From Gammaproteobacteria bacterium (GTDB taxonomy: Bacteria > Pseudomonadota > Gammaproteobacteria > JACCXJ01): a stretch of 37,833 nucleotides of DNA. Positions 16,889-25,962 of the stretch are shown piece by piece. The notes beneath the pieces were generated by a model. It was given only the letters and a program-made list of their open reading frames with translations, was not told where the DNA came from and made no database searches. Each line of letters begins with the position of its first letter. Positions within the stretch are counted from its first letter, which is position 1. Location of the stretch: the NCBI GenBank assembly GCA_013697045.1, contig JACCXJ010000193.1, forward strand, positions 1 to 37,833, in the 5' to 3' direction. The position numbers and the translations under genes were made by a program.

Positions 16889-17550
16889 CAATAGGCCGTA
16901 GTCGTCATCACCTTGGCGGTCATGCGCATCAAGCGCTTGATATAAATAGGTAGATCGACCGCGCCGCTCTCCACGGCGAGCGTGGCGTGATGGGACTCGT
17001 CTTTCTTCATTTGCTCGATGATGCCGCGGCTGCGGACATCCCCTTGGGGCAGGCGTGCCATATGACCCTCGAGATGGGCCACGACCTGCCGCTCGGTCTC
17101 GGCCACGAAGCCCAGGCTCACGCGATCGCCGGCCCAGCCCGCCAGGATGCCGAAGGTAAATGAACCCAGATACCACAGCGGGTTGAGATAACTGGTGTGG
17201 CCGCCAAGCTCTTCCAGCCGCGCCTCACACCAGGACAGGTGATCGTTCTCTTCGGCGGCGGCCTCCCCCATTCGATCACGCACCAAGGGGTTGCTGGCGG
17301 TGATGGCCTGCCCATGGTAAAGGGCCTGGGCCGCGACTTCACCCGCGTGGTTGACCCGCATGAGCCCCACCGACACGCGCCGATCCGCTTCGGGGGCATC
17401 GTTGTCGAGGGTGGCCTGGCCCGGGCTCGGCCTGCCGCCGCGCGGGGGCCGGCCGAAGACGGTACGCACGCCCTTGTCTAGATTGACGATCAGCGCATCG
17501 ATGGGGGTGTAGTGCCGTTCGGCCACGCCTCGTCGAGTCGTCCCCATCAT
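16882..17550 (-). CDS. coq7: 3-demethoxyubiquinol 3-hydroxylase (Coq7)
   Basis: Coq7 is the di-iron monooxygenase for the penultimate step of ubiquinone synthesis. The two iron-binding helical motifs are visible: NHAGEVAAQALYHGQ with EENDHLSWCEARLEEL, and ETERQVVAHLEGH with KKDESHHATLA. The last residues KRLMRMTAKVMTTTAYWV match the usual Coq7 C-terminus. It has 222 residues from ATG 17550, or 221 from the adjacent ATG 17547. An extended -10 (TGC-TAGAAT on the minus strand) ends only six bases before the first ATG and no Shine-Dalgarno is present, suggesting a leaderless message. It is convergent with yggU and divergent from rplM. Confidence 0.95.
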   Translation of the reverse strand: MMGTTRRGVAERHYTPIDALIVNLDKGVRTVFGRPPRGGRPSPGQATLDNDAPEADRRVSVGLMRVNHAGEVAAQALYHGQAITASNPLVRDRMGEAAAEENDHLSWCEARLEELGGHTSYLNPLWYLGSFTFGILAGWAGDRVSLGFVAETERQVVAHLEGHMARLPQGDVRSRGIIEQMKKDESHHATLAVESGAVDLPIYIKRLMRMTAKVMTTTAYWV

Positions 17551-17556
17551 CGCTCG

Positions 17557-17565
17557 ATTCTAGCA
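17557..17565 (-). promoter_or_regulatory. Extended -10 of coq7, at the start codon
   Basis: On the minus strand TGC-TAGAAT lies at 17565-17557, with the coq7 ATG at 17550. Transcription starting 7 bases after the hexamer would begin at or next to the ATG. No clear -35 was found, which is normal for extended -10 promoters. Confidence 0.55.
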
Positions 17566-17624
17566 CCAGACCGAGTGCGAGCCCGCTCACACCGTCGGAT
17601 CGATCGGGTCACGCGGACCGTCAC

Positions 17625-17653
17625 TTGACAGCACCCGGCGCCGTGCCTACGAT
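17625..17653 (+). promoter_or_regulatory. Sigma70 promoter of rplM-rpsI
   Basis: TTGACA (17625-17630, perfect) and TACGAT (17648-17653) are separated by 17 bases, which predicts a transcript start near 17660 and a leader of only about 22 bases with no Shine-Dalgarno sequence. Confidence 0.65.
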
Positions 17654-17664
17654 GCCGCGCTTTT

Positions 17665-17673
17665 TGATACAAT
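17665..17673 (+). promoter_or_regulatory. Second, extended -10 element directly before rplM
   Basis: TG-A-TACAAT occupies 17665-17673 after a run of five T. It ends nine bases before the rplM ATG at 17683, so RNA started from it would carry almost no leader. It may act alongside the TTGACA promoter or be the real -10. Confidence 0.5.
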
Positions 17674-17682
17674 GCCGCAGTG

Positions 17683-18114
17683 ATGAAGACCTTCGTAGCC
17701 AAGCCCGATACCGTCACCCACAACTGGTACGTGGTCGATGCCGAGGGTCAGGTCCTGGGACGGCTCGCGAGTGAGATCGCCAAGCGCTTGCGCGGCAAAC
17801 ACAAGCCCGAGTACACACCTCACATCGACACCGGCGACTATATCGTGGTGGTCAATGCCACCAAGATCAGGGTCACCGGCAACAAGGCGCACGCCAAGGT
17901 CTATTATTCGCATTCAGGCTATCCCGGCGGTCTCAAGGAAGCGCGCTTCGAGGAGCTACTCGCCAAGGCGCCGCACAGGGTAATCGAGAGGGCCGTCAAG
18001 GGCATGTTGCCGAAGGGTCCTCTGGGACGCGCCATGTATCGCAAGCTCAAGGTCTTCCCCGGCGCGACGCACAGCCACAGCGCTCAACGACCTCAGATGC
18101 TACAACTGACGTGA
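17683..18114 (+). CDS. rplM: 50S ribosomal protein L13
   Basis: L13 is an early assembly protein of the large subunit. The 143-residue product begins [20 protein letters not shown], followed by [20 protein letters not shown] and the signature [20 protein letters not shown], matching E. coli L13 nearly end to end. A GTG one codon upstream (17680) is possible but the ATG is the family start. There is no Shine-Dalgarno. Its stop overlaps a GTG in the rpsI frame, and rplM-rpsI is the universal pairing. Confidence 0.98.
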   Translation: MKTFVAKPDTVTHNWYVVDAEGQVLGRLASEIAKRLRGKHKPEYTPHIDTGDYIVVVNATKIRVTGNKAHAKVYYSHSGYPGGLKEARFEELLAKAPHRVIERAVKGMLPKGPLGRAMYRKLKVFPGATHSHSAQRPQMLQLT

Positions 18115-18128
18115 GGTCAGAATCCCAG

Positions 18129-18566
18129 ATGGCGGAATCCCCAATGTCAGAGATCCGACTATCAGAATCCCGAATGGCCGAGTCAGTCTATCAGGCCGTA
18201 GGGCGGCGCAAGAACGCGACGGCGCGGGTATTTTGCCGGCGCGGCCAAGGGTCGATCACGATCAACCGGCGCAGCCTGGAGGCCTATTTTGGGCGCGAGA
18301 CCGCGCGGATGATCGTGCGACAGCCCTTGCAGGCCACCGACCTCGACGGGAAGTTCGACTTCCAGGTCACCGTCAGCGGCGGCGGGATCTCCGGCCAGGC
18401 CGGGGCGGTGCGACACGGTATCACCCGCGCACTCATCGCCTACGACGAAGGGCTCAAGGGTGTCCTACGGCGCGCCGGTCTCGTGACCCGAGACGCCCGC
18501 CAGGTCGAACGCAAGAAGGTCGGGCTGCACAAGGCTCGGAAGCGGCCGCAGTACTCCAAGCGATAA
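18129..18566 (+). CDS. rpsI: 30S ribosomal protein S9
   Basis: S9 sits in the head of the small subunit, its C-terminal tail reaching the P-site tRNA. The body runs from [13 protein letters not shown] through [19 protein letters not shown] to [20 protein letters not shown] with the terminal YSKR, as in E. coli. The normal family start is the ATG at 18174 (MAESVYQ). I place the start at ATG 18129 because GAGGT lies 11 bases ahead of it, while the inner ATG has no ribosome site. This gives a 15-residue extension that itself begins MAES, an apparent duplication of the beginning of the gene. GTG 18111, overlapping the rplM stop, is a third option. Confidence 0.93.
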   Translation: MAESPMSEIRLSESRMAESVYQAVGRRKNATARVFCRRGQGSITINRRSLEAYFGRETARMIVRQPLQATDLDGKFDFQVTVSGGGISGQAGAVRHGITRALIAYDEGLKGVLRRAGLVTRDARQVERKKVGLHKARKRPQYSKR

Positions 18567-18619
18567 CCTGCCGGGACGCCGGATGCGCGACTATCCCGGC
18601 CGCCGCCCGTGGACAGACT

Positions 18620-18693
18620 TGGGGGATCGTCTAGCGGTAGGACTACGGACTCTGACTCCGTCAACCCTGGTTCGAATCCAGGTCCCCCAGCCA
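18620..18693 (+). tRNA. tRNA-Gln (anticodon CUG)
   Basis: The acceptor strands TGGGGGA (18620-18626) and TCCCCCA (18683-18689) pair perfectly, followed by discriminator G and an encoded CCA. The anticodon stem ACGGA/TCCGT encloses a 7-base loop CTCTGAC with anticodon CTG, and the T-arm has GGTTCGAATCC. The T-starting acceptor (weak 1-72 pair) is the usual identity feature of glutamine tRNA. It lies about 50 bases after rpsI and may share its transcript. Confidence 0.95.
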
Positions 18694-18794
18694 AACGTGT
18701 GGAGGATCGCGGTCGAGTCACGGCGGGGTACGTGATAGATGGCCGTGCCCCGCCAAATTAAAGACAATATACTTCTAGCGGCGGCCCTACCACT

Positions 18795-18828
18795 CATGCC
18801 CGGAGAACAGCCCCCCTTGCCGGGCATG
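18795..18828 (+). terminator. Possible terminator after tRNA-Gln
   Basis: CATGCCCGG (18795-18803) and CCGGGCATG (18820-18828) form a perfect 9-bp stem with a 16-base loop, followed by a T-rich but interrupted stretch (TGCTTTGCCTTT). The T-tract is imperfect and the loop is large, so termination would be partial at best. Confidence 0.45.
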
Positions 18829-18885
18829 TGCTTTGCCTTTCCCTTTAGTCGTGGCGAGGATCGATCTCATCCCGCGGGGTGGCGT

Positions 18886-18907
18886 ATGAAATACTTATGA
18901 AATACTT
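18886..18907 (+). repeat. 11-bp tandem duplication at the prc start codon
   Basis: ATGAAATACTT occurs twice in a row (18886-18896 and 18897-18907). The first copy opens a five-codon frame, ATG AAA TAC TTA TGA, whose stop overlaps the prc ATG as ATGA. The GGGGTGG ribosome-site candidate (18876-18882) is spaced for the first ATG rather than the second. Confidence 0.75.
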
Positions 18908-21065
18908 ACGGTGGTACTGCGCGGCGCTGGCCTTTCTGTGCGCCGGGGCTTGGGCCGGCTACCCGCGGGTCGGCGACGATGATCTGGCGGCGGGCCCCCA
19001 ACACCGGCTTGCCACCGTCCTGATCGCCGGCTACCTGTCGACCTATCACTACAAGAAGGTCCCGTTCAGCGACGCGCTCTCGGCCGAGGTGCTCAAGCGC
19101 TACGTCGAGACCCTCGACGCCAATCATAGCTATTTCTTGCAGCAAGACCTGCAGGCCTTCTCCGTTTATCGGGATCGCCTCGATGAGGCCTTGCGCGAGG
19201 GCGAGCTCGGTCCGGCCTTCGAGATCTTGAAGGTGTTCCGCCGGCGTCTCGACGAGCGCATGAGCTACGCCAAGGCGCTACTGAGACAGCCATTCGACTT
19301 CGGCGTCGAGGAAGACTATGTCATCGACCGCAGCAAGGCACCCTGGCCCGCGAATCGCGCCGAGCTCGACGAGCTGTGGCGGAAACGGGTCAAGAACGAT
19401 GTCCTGGAGCTGCGCGTCGCAGGAAAAGAGTCGCCGGAGATCACCACGACCCTCACGGATCGCTACGCTGGCCTCGTGCAGCAGACCTATCAGCTCAATG
19501 CCGACGACGTGTTCGACATCTTCATCAACGCCTACGCCTTGTCAATCGAGCCGCACACGGCCTATTTCTCACCGCGCAGCTCCGAGGACTTCCGCATCCG
19601 GATGAGCTTGTCGCTCCAAGGCATCGGCGCGGTGCTACGCAGCGAAAACGGATACACCGTGGTGCAGCAGGTGGTTCCCGGCGGTCCGGCCGACCAGAGT
19701 GGAAAGCTGCACGACGATGACCGAATCGTGGCCGTGGCCGAGGGCCGGCAAGGTGAAGCGGTGGATGTCATCGGATGGCGGCTGGAAAAGGTCGTGGACC
19801 TGATCCGGGGGAAGAGAGGCACGGTGGTCCGGCTGCGGATCATCCCGAAAGGCAGCGCGCCGGAGGCCGGGGCCACGACCATCACCCTGACGCGCGATAC
19901 CATCAAGCTCGAGGACCAGGCCGCCAAGAAGTCGATGATAGAGGTCGGCCGGTCGGGTTCGATCAGCAAGATCGGCGTGATCAAACTCCCGGCCTTTTAC
20001 ATCGACTTCGAGGCCCGAGCGCGCGGGGACCGTCACTACCGCAGCACGACACGCGACGTGCGCCAACTGATCGGCGAGCTGGTCCGCGACGGCGCGCAGG
20101 GCATCGTCATCGACTTGCGAGGCAACGGGGGCGGATCGTTATTGGAGGCCAATGAGCTGACCGGCCTCTTTATCCAGGAAGGGCCGGTTGTCCAGGTGCG
20201 TGATGCCGATGGCGATCTCGATATCAACGAAGACAACGATCCGGAGATCGCCTACGGCGGTCCCCTCGCGGTCCTGGTGGACCGGCAGAGTGCGTCGGCG
20301 TCGGAGATCTTCGCCGGCGCGATCCAGGATTACCGGCGCGGGCTCATCGTCGGCGAACCGACCTTCGGAAAGGGCACCGTACAAAACCTCATCGACCTCG
20401 ACAGTCTGGGCCGCTGGCGCCGCGGCGGGCACCTCGGCCAGATCAAGGCGACGGTGGCCCAGTTCTTCAGGGTCAATGGCGCCAGCACCCAGCACCGAGG
20501 CATAGAACCGGACGTCACCTTCCCGATGCCTCTGCAGTCCTCCGATCAGGGGGAGCGCGGGCTGGAGCATGCCTTGCCCTGGGATCGCGTCGATCCCGCC
20601 GAGTACGTCCCCGCAGCGGGGGTGCCGCAGCGTACCCTCTTTGATCTGCGCACGCGCCACGAGCAGCGGTTGGCAAACTCCCCGATCTTCAAGCTCCTCA
20701 CCGAGCAGGCGGGGCAGGCGCACCAGATCGAAAAACGGGACCGGGTCACTCTGGCCGAAGACAAACGCCGCGCCGAGCGGAGCGCTTGGGAGGGGATGCG
20801 CGCCGAGATCGAAAAGCAGCTGCGGCTGGCCTTCGCAGGGAGTCCGACCCCCGTGAAGGACAGCGCAGCGCGTAAGGGCAGCAAAGACGAGGTCGATCTC
20901 GGCGCACCGATGCTCCATGAGACCGCGGAGGTTCTATTGGACCTCATCGAGCTGACGAAGCCGGTGGCGACCCGCCACGCCGAACAACCGCAGAGACCCG
21001 AGCGCGATTCCGGTTTCGTGAGACGTAGCGAGACTTCCCCTGCGCGGGACGCCACGCACCTTTAG
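18897..21065 (+). CDS. prc: Tail-specific periplasmic protease Prc (Tsp), S41A family
   Basis: Prc is a periplasmic C-terminal processing protease that degrades tagged proteins and processes or limits cell-wall hydrolases. The 722-residue product has a signal peptide (residues about 1-22, WYCAALAFLCAGAWAG), a long N-terminal helical region, a PDZ domain (LSLQGIGAVLRSENGYTV, GGPADQSGKLHDDDRIV) and the S41 catalytic region with the nucleophile serine in DRQSASASEIFAGAI and the lysine in EPTFGKGTVQ. The C-terminal region with LAEDKRRAERSAWE corresponds to the DUF3340 part of the family. I chose the second ATG because a signal peptide begins there. It is convergent with comEC, and the stops overlap by four bases. 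Confidence 0.95.
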   Translation: MKYLRWYCAALAFLCAGAWAGYPRVGDDDLAAGPQHRLATVLIAGYLSTYHYKKVPFSDALSAEVLKRYVETLDANHSYFLQQDLQAFSVYRDRLDEALREGELGPAFEILKVFRRRLDERMSYAKALLRQPFDFGVEEDYVIDRSKAPWPANRAELDELWRKRVKNDVLELRVAGKESPEITTTLTDRYAGLVQQTYQLNADDVFDIFINAYALSIEPHTAYFSPRSSEDFRIRMSLSLQGIGAVLRSENGYTVVQQVVPGGPADQSGKLHDDDRIVAVAEGRQGEAVDVIGWRLEKVVDLIRGKRGTVVRLRIIPKGSAPEAGATTITLTRDTIKLEDQAAKKSMIEVGRSGSISKIGVIKLPAFYIDFEARARGDRHYRSTTRDVRQLIGELVRDGAQGIVIDLRGNGGGSLLEANELTGLFIQEGPVVQVRDADGDLDINEDNDPEIAYGGPLAVLVDRQSASASEIFAGAIQDYRRGLIVGEPTFGKGTVQNLIDLDSLGRWRRGGHLGQIKATVAQFFRVNGASTQHRGIEPDVTFPMPLQSSDQGERGLEHALPWDRVDPAEYVPAAGVPQRTLFDLRTRHEQRLANSPIFKLLTEQAGQAHQIEKRDRVTLAEDKRRAERSAWEGMRAEIEKQLRLAFAGSPTPVKDSAARKGSKDEVDLGAPMLHETAEVLLDLIELTKPVATRHAEQPQRPERDSGFVRRSETSPARDATHL

Positions 21066-23386
21066 CGGGCGTTCCAGTAACGCGCGGTTTCATCCCGGTA
21101 GCGCACCGGACTTCCCACCCCGTCCCCAATGCGGAACCGGACGGCGCCGGCCTCCGCCGTGCTCAACATTTCGGCGCCGCGGTTGGCGTAGCGCTCGCGG
21201 ACCTCCGGCGCTGGGAAATCCCAGCGATTGCGATAGCCCGCGGGAAAAACCACGTAGCGGGGGGACACCGCCGCGACAAAGCCCGGGGTCGATGAAGTCT
21301 TGCTGCCGTGATGGGGCGCGACCAGGACCTCGGCGTGCAATGTGGGACCGAGCCGTCGGACCAGGCGCGCCTCGGCCCCGTGCTCGATATCGCCGGGGAT
21401 GAGCACCGCACGGGCGCCGGTCGAGACCCGGAGCACGCAGGAACGCTCGTTGTCGGAGCCGGGGTCGTCGGCCGTCGGATGCAGCACGGTGAACGCCACA
21501 CCCTCCCACCTCCAGTGCTGGCCCGCCTCGCAGGGGACGGTGCGGCCCATATTTCTCGTTTCTAGGGGGATCTCCTGCGGCACGCTGGTCAGGATCCGGC
21601 CGACCGACACCTCGGCCAAGAGGCTCCGGAGGCCGCCCAGATGGTCGTTATCGCCATGACTCACCACCAAGGCATCGATGTGCGCGATGCCGCGCTCCCG
21701 CAGAAAGGGGACCAAGGCTGCCCGGCCCGCGTCGAGCCGCTCGCTGAACTTGGGCCCGGTGTCGTACACGAGGACGTGGCGGTGCGTCTCCGCCACGGCA
21801 GAGAGGCCTTGACCGACATCCAGTACGGTGAACCACAGCTCCCCCGGAGGGGGGTGTGCGGGCCTTTGTAGGAAAAGCGGCAGGAGCCAGATGAGACCCG
21901 TGAAACGCCCCGGCACGCCGCGCGGCGCGAGCAGCAGCAAGGTGCCGATGGCGGCGCTCGCGGCAACCCCCGGCGTCGGCCGAGGTAGGTGCCAGGTTGC
22001 GAAATCGAGATCGGACACAGCCTCCAGGTAGATCCAGATCCACGCCAAGGCCTCAACGGCCCCATGCAGAAGCAGGGTCGCGAGTGGCTCCGAGACCCAC
22101 AGCAATGCGGTGCCGAGGAGCACCAGTGGCACGACGACGAAGGTCACCCACGGGACCGCCAGCGCGTTGGCGAGCGGCCCCAGCACGGGGTTCTGACCAA
22201 ACAAGAAAAACAAGAGCGGCATGAGCCCGAGCCCCACCACCCAGTGGACCCGGCCGAACCTCCACCAGAGGCCCCGGACAGAAACGCGCCCCGCCATGGC
22301 GTACACGAGGATCGCGACCGCCCCAAACGACAACCACATCCCCGGCGCCAGAACGGCCAGCGGGTCGAGCAAGAGCACCACCCACAGCGCCGCGGCCAGG
22401 AGGTCTATGAGCAACCAACTGCGATGGGACCACAAACCGATCATGACCACCGCGATCATCACGAGCGAGCGCACCGCGGGGACGGCGAAACCCGCGAGTG
22501 CCGCATAGCCCCAGGCCATCAAGAGACCGGTGACCGCGCCCCTGCGGGGTGCGGCGAGGTACAGGACCGTACGCGCGGGCAAGGACCACAACCAGCGTCC
22601 GAGCAGATAACCGATGAGCCCCAGGAAACCGACGTGCAAGCCGGAGATCGCGACCAGATGACTGGTGCCGGTGCGGTTGAAGACGTTCCACTGCACCGGG
22701 TCTATCGCCTGCTGGTCCCCTACCGCCAGGGCCGTGACGATCCCCGTTTCCGGCCGGTCCCCTAAACGATGCCGGAGTGCGTCGGAGATGGCCATCCGCA
22801 GGCGCTCGATGACCTGACCCTGCGCCGGCCTGAGACGCGTGTTCGCGGTCCCCGAGACCACATAGCCGGTGGCGCGCACGCCCTGCCGGAACAGGAAACC
22901 CTCGTAGTCCAGCCCCCCGGGGTTCATCATGCCGTGCGGGCGCTTGAGGCGCGCGAGGAGGCGCCAGTCCTCCCCGGGCACCGGCCGACGCTCGTTTCGA
23001 TACTGGGCGTATCGATACCTGGCGTTTCGATACCAGGTCAGGCGCACGCCGGGTGGCGGCCAGGCGCGCCGCAGACCCGTGAGCCCGGCCACCTCTACAT
23101 CGAACCGCTCTGCATCACCGAGATCGAGCGGGAGGCCCACGATGCGACCTTCCAGGATGACGGTCTCTCCTTCAAGCGCCCCCGGCAATTGGTCGGAGAG
23201 CACGAGGTCGGCCCGCCATACTGCCCACAGGAACCCGAGCGCCAGGAACGCCGCGATCCGCAGCCTGGGGACGGCAATGGCCGCGAGCCCCGCCACGGCC
23301 AAGGCCGTATACCAGATCTCCGGCAAGCCCGTGAGTTGCTGGGCGAAGAGGATCCCGGCGAGGAAACTCAGGGCGCCGGAACGCAC
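21062..23386 (-). CDS. comEC: ComEC/Rec2-family DNA uptake channel protein
   Basis: ComEC forms the inner-membrane channel for single-stranded DNA during natural transformation. The 774-residue protein has the three expected parts: an N-terminal soluble domain after the first membrane helices, a polytopic competence domain with GTSHLVAISGLHVGFLGLI, and a C-terminal metallo-beta-lactamase-like domain with VVSHGDNDHLGGLR, LIPGDIEHGAE and LVAPHHGSKTSS. The metal-binding motif HGDNDH appears intact. The start is GTG at 23386. It lies between prc and the DUF2062 gene. The three retraction ATPases upstream could support pilus-mediated DNA uptake, which is an inference. Confidence 0.94.
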   Translation of the reverse strand: MRSGALSFLAGILFAQQLTGLPEIWYTALAVAGLAAIAVPRLRIAAFLALGFLWAVWRADLVLSDQLPGALEGETVILEGRIVGLPLDLGDAERFDVEVAGLTGLRRAWPPPGVRLTWYRNARYRYAQYRNERRPVPGEDWRLLARLKRPHGMMNPGGLDYEGFLFRQGVRATGYVVSGTANTRLRPAQGQVIERLRMAISDALRHRLGDRPETGIVTALAVGDQQAIDPVQWNVFNRTGTSHLVAISGLHVGFLGLIGYLLGRWLWSLPARTVLYLAAPRRGAVTGLLMAWGYAALAGFAVPAVRSLVMIAVVMIGLWSHRSWLLIDLLAAALWVVLLLDPLAVLAPGMWLSFGAVAILVYAMAGRVSVRGLWWRFGRVHWVVGLGLMPLLFFLFGQNPVLGPLANALAVPWVTFVVVPLVLLGTALLWVSEPLATLLLHGAVEALAWIWIYLEAVSDLDFATWHLPRPTPGVAASAAIGTLLLLAPRGVPGRFTGLIWLLPLFLQRPAHPPPGELWFTVLDVGQGLSAVAETHRHVLVYDTGPKFSERLDAGRAALVPFLRERGIAHIDALVVSHGDNDHLGGLRSLLAEVSVGRILTSVPQEIPLETRNMGRTVPCEAGQHWRWEGVAFTVLHPTADDPGSDNERSCVLRVSTGARAVLIPGDIEHGAEARLVRRLGPTLHAEVLVAPHHGSKTSSTPGFVAAVSPRYVVFPAGYRNRWDFPAPEVRERYANRGAEMLSTAEAGAVRFRIGDGVGSPVRYRDETARYWNAR

Positions 23387-23500
23387 GAGCCGTCTTCCGT
23401 GACCCTATGGCCGGGCGGTATCATTTCCGGCACCTGCGCATCCGAGCCTGCCACCACGGCCGATAAACGCATCCGTACCCACATCGTTTCCCCGAGAGCC

Positions 23501-24028
23501 ATGAACCTCCGAGATGTCTTTCATCGCTTCCTGCCGAGCCGCCAGGCCCTGTCCGGGAACCGCTTCGTCAACTTCCTGGGCCACCGGCTTCACCACCCGG
23601 GCCTGTGGCATATCAATCGTCGCTCGACGGCCCGGGCGGTTTCCATCGGCCTCTTCATCGCCTTCATCCCACTCCCCATACACATGCCGCTCGCGGCGAT
23701 CTGCGCGGTGGCGCTGCGCATCAATCTACCGATCCTGGTCCTGGCCTGCCTGGCCACGAATCCCTTGACCGTGGTCCCGTTCAGCGTGCTCGCCTACCAC
23801 ACGGGCGCGTGGCTGATGCACGCGCCCCCGAGCGCCGACTTTACTCCCAGTTTCGCGTGGCTGGCGGACACCGTGAGCAGCGGCTGGGTGGTGCTGTCCG
23901 TCGGATCGCTGGCACTGGGCGTGGTCTTCGCCATCCTGGGCTTTTTTACGGTTCAGGGCGTGTGGCGCTGGCATCTCCTGCGACGCTGGAGGACGCGCCG
24001 GCAGAGACGCCTCGGGGTCGCGGGCTAG
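23501..24028 (+). CDS. DUF2062 domain membrane protein
   Basis: This 175-residue protein has the DUF2062 pattern: a basic N-terminal region with [20 protein letters not shown], hydrophobic segments rich in proline ([20 protein letters not shown]), then the conserved [20 protein letters not shown] and a last membrane helix (residues about 130-155). The function is unknown. GAGAGCC precedes the ATG at 23501, and a -10-like TATCAT lies near 23411-23416. Next to comEC and lolCD is a common position for it in gammaproteobacteria. Its stop overlaps the lolD stop by four bases on the other strand. Confidence 0.88.
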   Translation: MNLRDVFHRFLPSRQALSGNRFVNFLGHRLHHPGLWHINRRSTARAVSIGLFIAFIPLPIHMPLAAICAVALRINLPILVLACLATNPLTVVPFSVLAYHTGAWLMHAPPSADFTPSFAWLADTVSSGWVVLSVGSLALGVVFAILGFFTVQGVWRWHLLRRWRTRRQRRLGVAG

Positions 24029-24717
24029 AACGGCTCGAGTCTCCCCTCCGTCAGGTGCAGAACGCGGTCCATGCGCCGGGCGAGTTGCAGGTCGTGGGTC
24101 ACGATCACCAGGGTGGTGCGGTAGTGCCGGTTCAGTGCCAGCATCACCTCGAAGACCTGCGCCGCGGTGTGCTCGTCGAGATTGCCGGTGGGCTCGTCCG
24201 CGAGCACGCACGCCGGCCGGTTGGCCAGGGCGCGAGCCACCGCCGCCCGCTGGCGTTCGCCGCCGGACAGCTCGCCCGGCTTGTGAGCCAGCCGATCGCC
24301 CAGACCCACGGCCACCAGCACCTCTTCGCCGCGTTCGCGCGCCTCGCGGGTGCCGGTACCGCCGATGAGCAGGGGCAGGCATACGTTCTCGAGGGCGGTG
24401 AATTCCGGGAGCAGGTGATGGAATTGATAGACGAAACCGAGCATGCGATTGCGCAACTGCCCGCGTGCCGCCTCGCCGAGTTTGTTGAACACCCGGCCCG
24501 CGATACGTACCTCGCCCGCGCTCGGCACGTCCAGGCCCCCTAAGAGGTGCAGGAGCGTGCTCTTCCCGGAGCCCGATGCCCCCACGATGGCGAGGCGTTC
24601 CGCGCCCGCGACGGCGAGGTTCACGCCGCGCAGGACCGTGACTTTCAACCCCCCTTCGCTGAAGCTCTTGTGTAGATCACGGCATGACAGGACGACCCCA
24701 ACGTCCCTGTCATTCAT
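24025..24717 (-). CDS. lolD: Lipoprotein-releasing system ATPase LolD
   Basis: LolD is the ATPase of the Lol exporter that extracts outer-membrane lipoproteins from the inner membrane and hands them to LolA. The 230-residue product has Walker [10 protein letters not shown] (46-54), a Q-loop region [19 protein letters not shown], the signature [15 protein letters not shown] and Walker [14 protein letters not shown]. The phrase FHHLLPEF is characteristic of LolD. The ATG at 24717 lies eight bases inside the lolC gene, so the two are coupled. Confidence 0.96.
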   Translation of the reverse strand: MNDRDVGVVLSCRDLHKSFSEGGLKVTVLRGVNLAVAGAERLAIVGASGSGKSTLLHLLGGLDVPSAGEVRIAGRVFNKLGEAARGQLRNRMLGFVYQFHHLLPEFTALENVCLPLLIGGTGTREARERGEEVLVAVGLGDRLAHKPGELSGGERQRAAVARALANRPACVLADEPTGNLDEHTAAQVFEVMLALNRHYRTTLVIVTHDLQLARRMDRVLHLTEGRLEPF

Positions 24718-25954
24718 AGCGCAGCACTTCGGCGGGTTGGGTACGGGCGGCGCGCCAGGCGGGATACAGGGTGCCGACGAGACAGATGCCGAACGCCGCC
24801 AGCGTGATCGCGAAGACATCCGGCCAACGCATGTCGGAGGGCAGCTCGCTGATGTAATAGAGGTCCGGGGGCAGGAAGCGCATGTGCAGCAAGCCCTCGA
24901 GCGCCCGCACCACGGCATCGACATGGGTCGCGAGCCACACCCCGCCACCCATTCCGAGCAAAGTCCCCACGAACCCGATCACGGTCCCCTGGACGATGAA
25001 GATCCCCATGACACGAGCCGGACCGAATCCCAGGGTGCGCAGGATCGCAATGTCCGCGGCCTTGTCGTTCACCACCATGACCAAGGTCGAGACGATATTG
25101 AAGGCCGCGACCGCGACCACCAGCATCAGGAGCACGAACATCACGACCTTCTCCGTCTTGAGGGCCCGGAAGAAGCTCGCGTGCTCCTGTGTCCAATCGA
25201 CGACCCGGTAATGGGATGCGATCCGCTCGCCGATCTCGCGGCTGACCAGGGGGGCGGCGAACTGATCGGCCAGCCGGAGACGAATGCCGGTGACCCCATC
25301 GATCCGAAAGAGCCGCGCGGCGTCGGCCACGTGGACGAGGCAGAGCGCGCTGTCGTACTCGTGCATCCCCACCTCGAAGACCCCGGTGAGCATGAACTGT
25401 TTCAGCCGCGGTAGGACCCCCGCGGGGGTGGTGATGGATTGCGGCGTGATGAGCGTGATCTTGTCTCCGATGTCGGCCCCGAGCGAACCCGCGAGCTCGA
25501 CGCCCAGGACCATGCCGAACCGACCGGGGCCGAGACCGGTCAGACGCCCGGCCACCATGCGCTCTCCGATCACCGATACCTCCCCCTCCACCTCGGGTAA
25601 GATGCCCTGCACCACCACCCCCTGGACGTTGCCGAGGTGCGTCAGCATCGCCTCGGCCCGGAGGTACGGCGCCGCGCCCTCTACGAGCGGATGGGTCTTG
25701 ACCGTATCGGCCAGCGCCTTCCAGTCCCGCAAGGGCCCGTTGCGGTCGACCACGGTGGCATGGGCGGTCATGCCGAGGATCCGGGATCGCAGCTCGTGCT
25801 CGAAGCCGTTCATGACGGACAAGACCGTGATGAGCGCCGTGACGCCCAAAGACACACCCAGCATCGAGGTGAGGGAGATGAACGAGATGAAGTGGTTGCG
25901 GCGCTTGGCCCGGGTGTAGCGGAGCCCGATGCAAAGGCCGAGCGGTCTGAACAT
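24710..25954 (-). CDS. lolC: Lipoprotein-releasing system transmembrane protein, LolC/E family
   Basis: This 414-residue permease has the LolC/E layout: an N-terminal helix after [20 protein letters not shown], a large periplasmic domain (residues about 45-265) and three C-terminal membrane segments ending [16 protein letters not shown]. It acts with LolD. Only one permease is present here; either a second (lolE) is elsewhere or the system is of the single-permease LolF type. Sequence alone does not settle it, so the symbol is provisional. A perfect TATAAT (minus strand) ends eight bases before the ATG, and no Shine-Dalgarno is present. Confidence 0.92.
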   Translation of the reverse strand: MFRPLGLCIGLRYTRAKRRNHFISFISLTSMLGVSLGVTALITVLSVMNGFEHELRSRILGMTAHATVVDRNGPLRDWKALADTVKTHPLVEGAAPYLRAEAMLTHLGNVQGVVVQGILPEVEGEVSVIGERMVAGRLTGLGPGRFGMVLGVELAGSLGADIGDKITLITPQSITTPAGVLPRLKQFMLTGVFEVGMHEYDSALCLVHVADAARLFRIDGVTGIRLRLADQFAAPLVSREIGERIASHYRVVDWTQEHASFFRALKTEKVVMFVLLMLVVAVAAFNIVSTLVMVVNDKAADIAILRTLGFGPARVMGIFIVQGTVIGFVGTLLGMGGGVWLATHVDAVVRALEGLLHMRFLPPDLYYISELPSDMRWPDVFAITLAAFGICLVGTLYPAWRAARTQPAEVLRYE

Positions 25955-25962
25955 GGCCGGGC

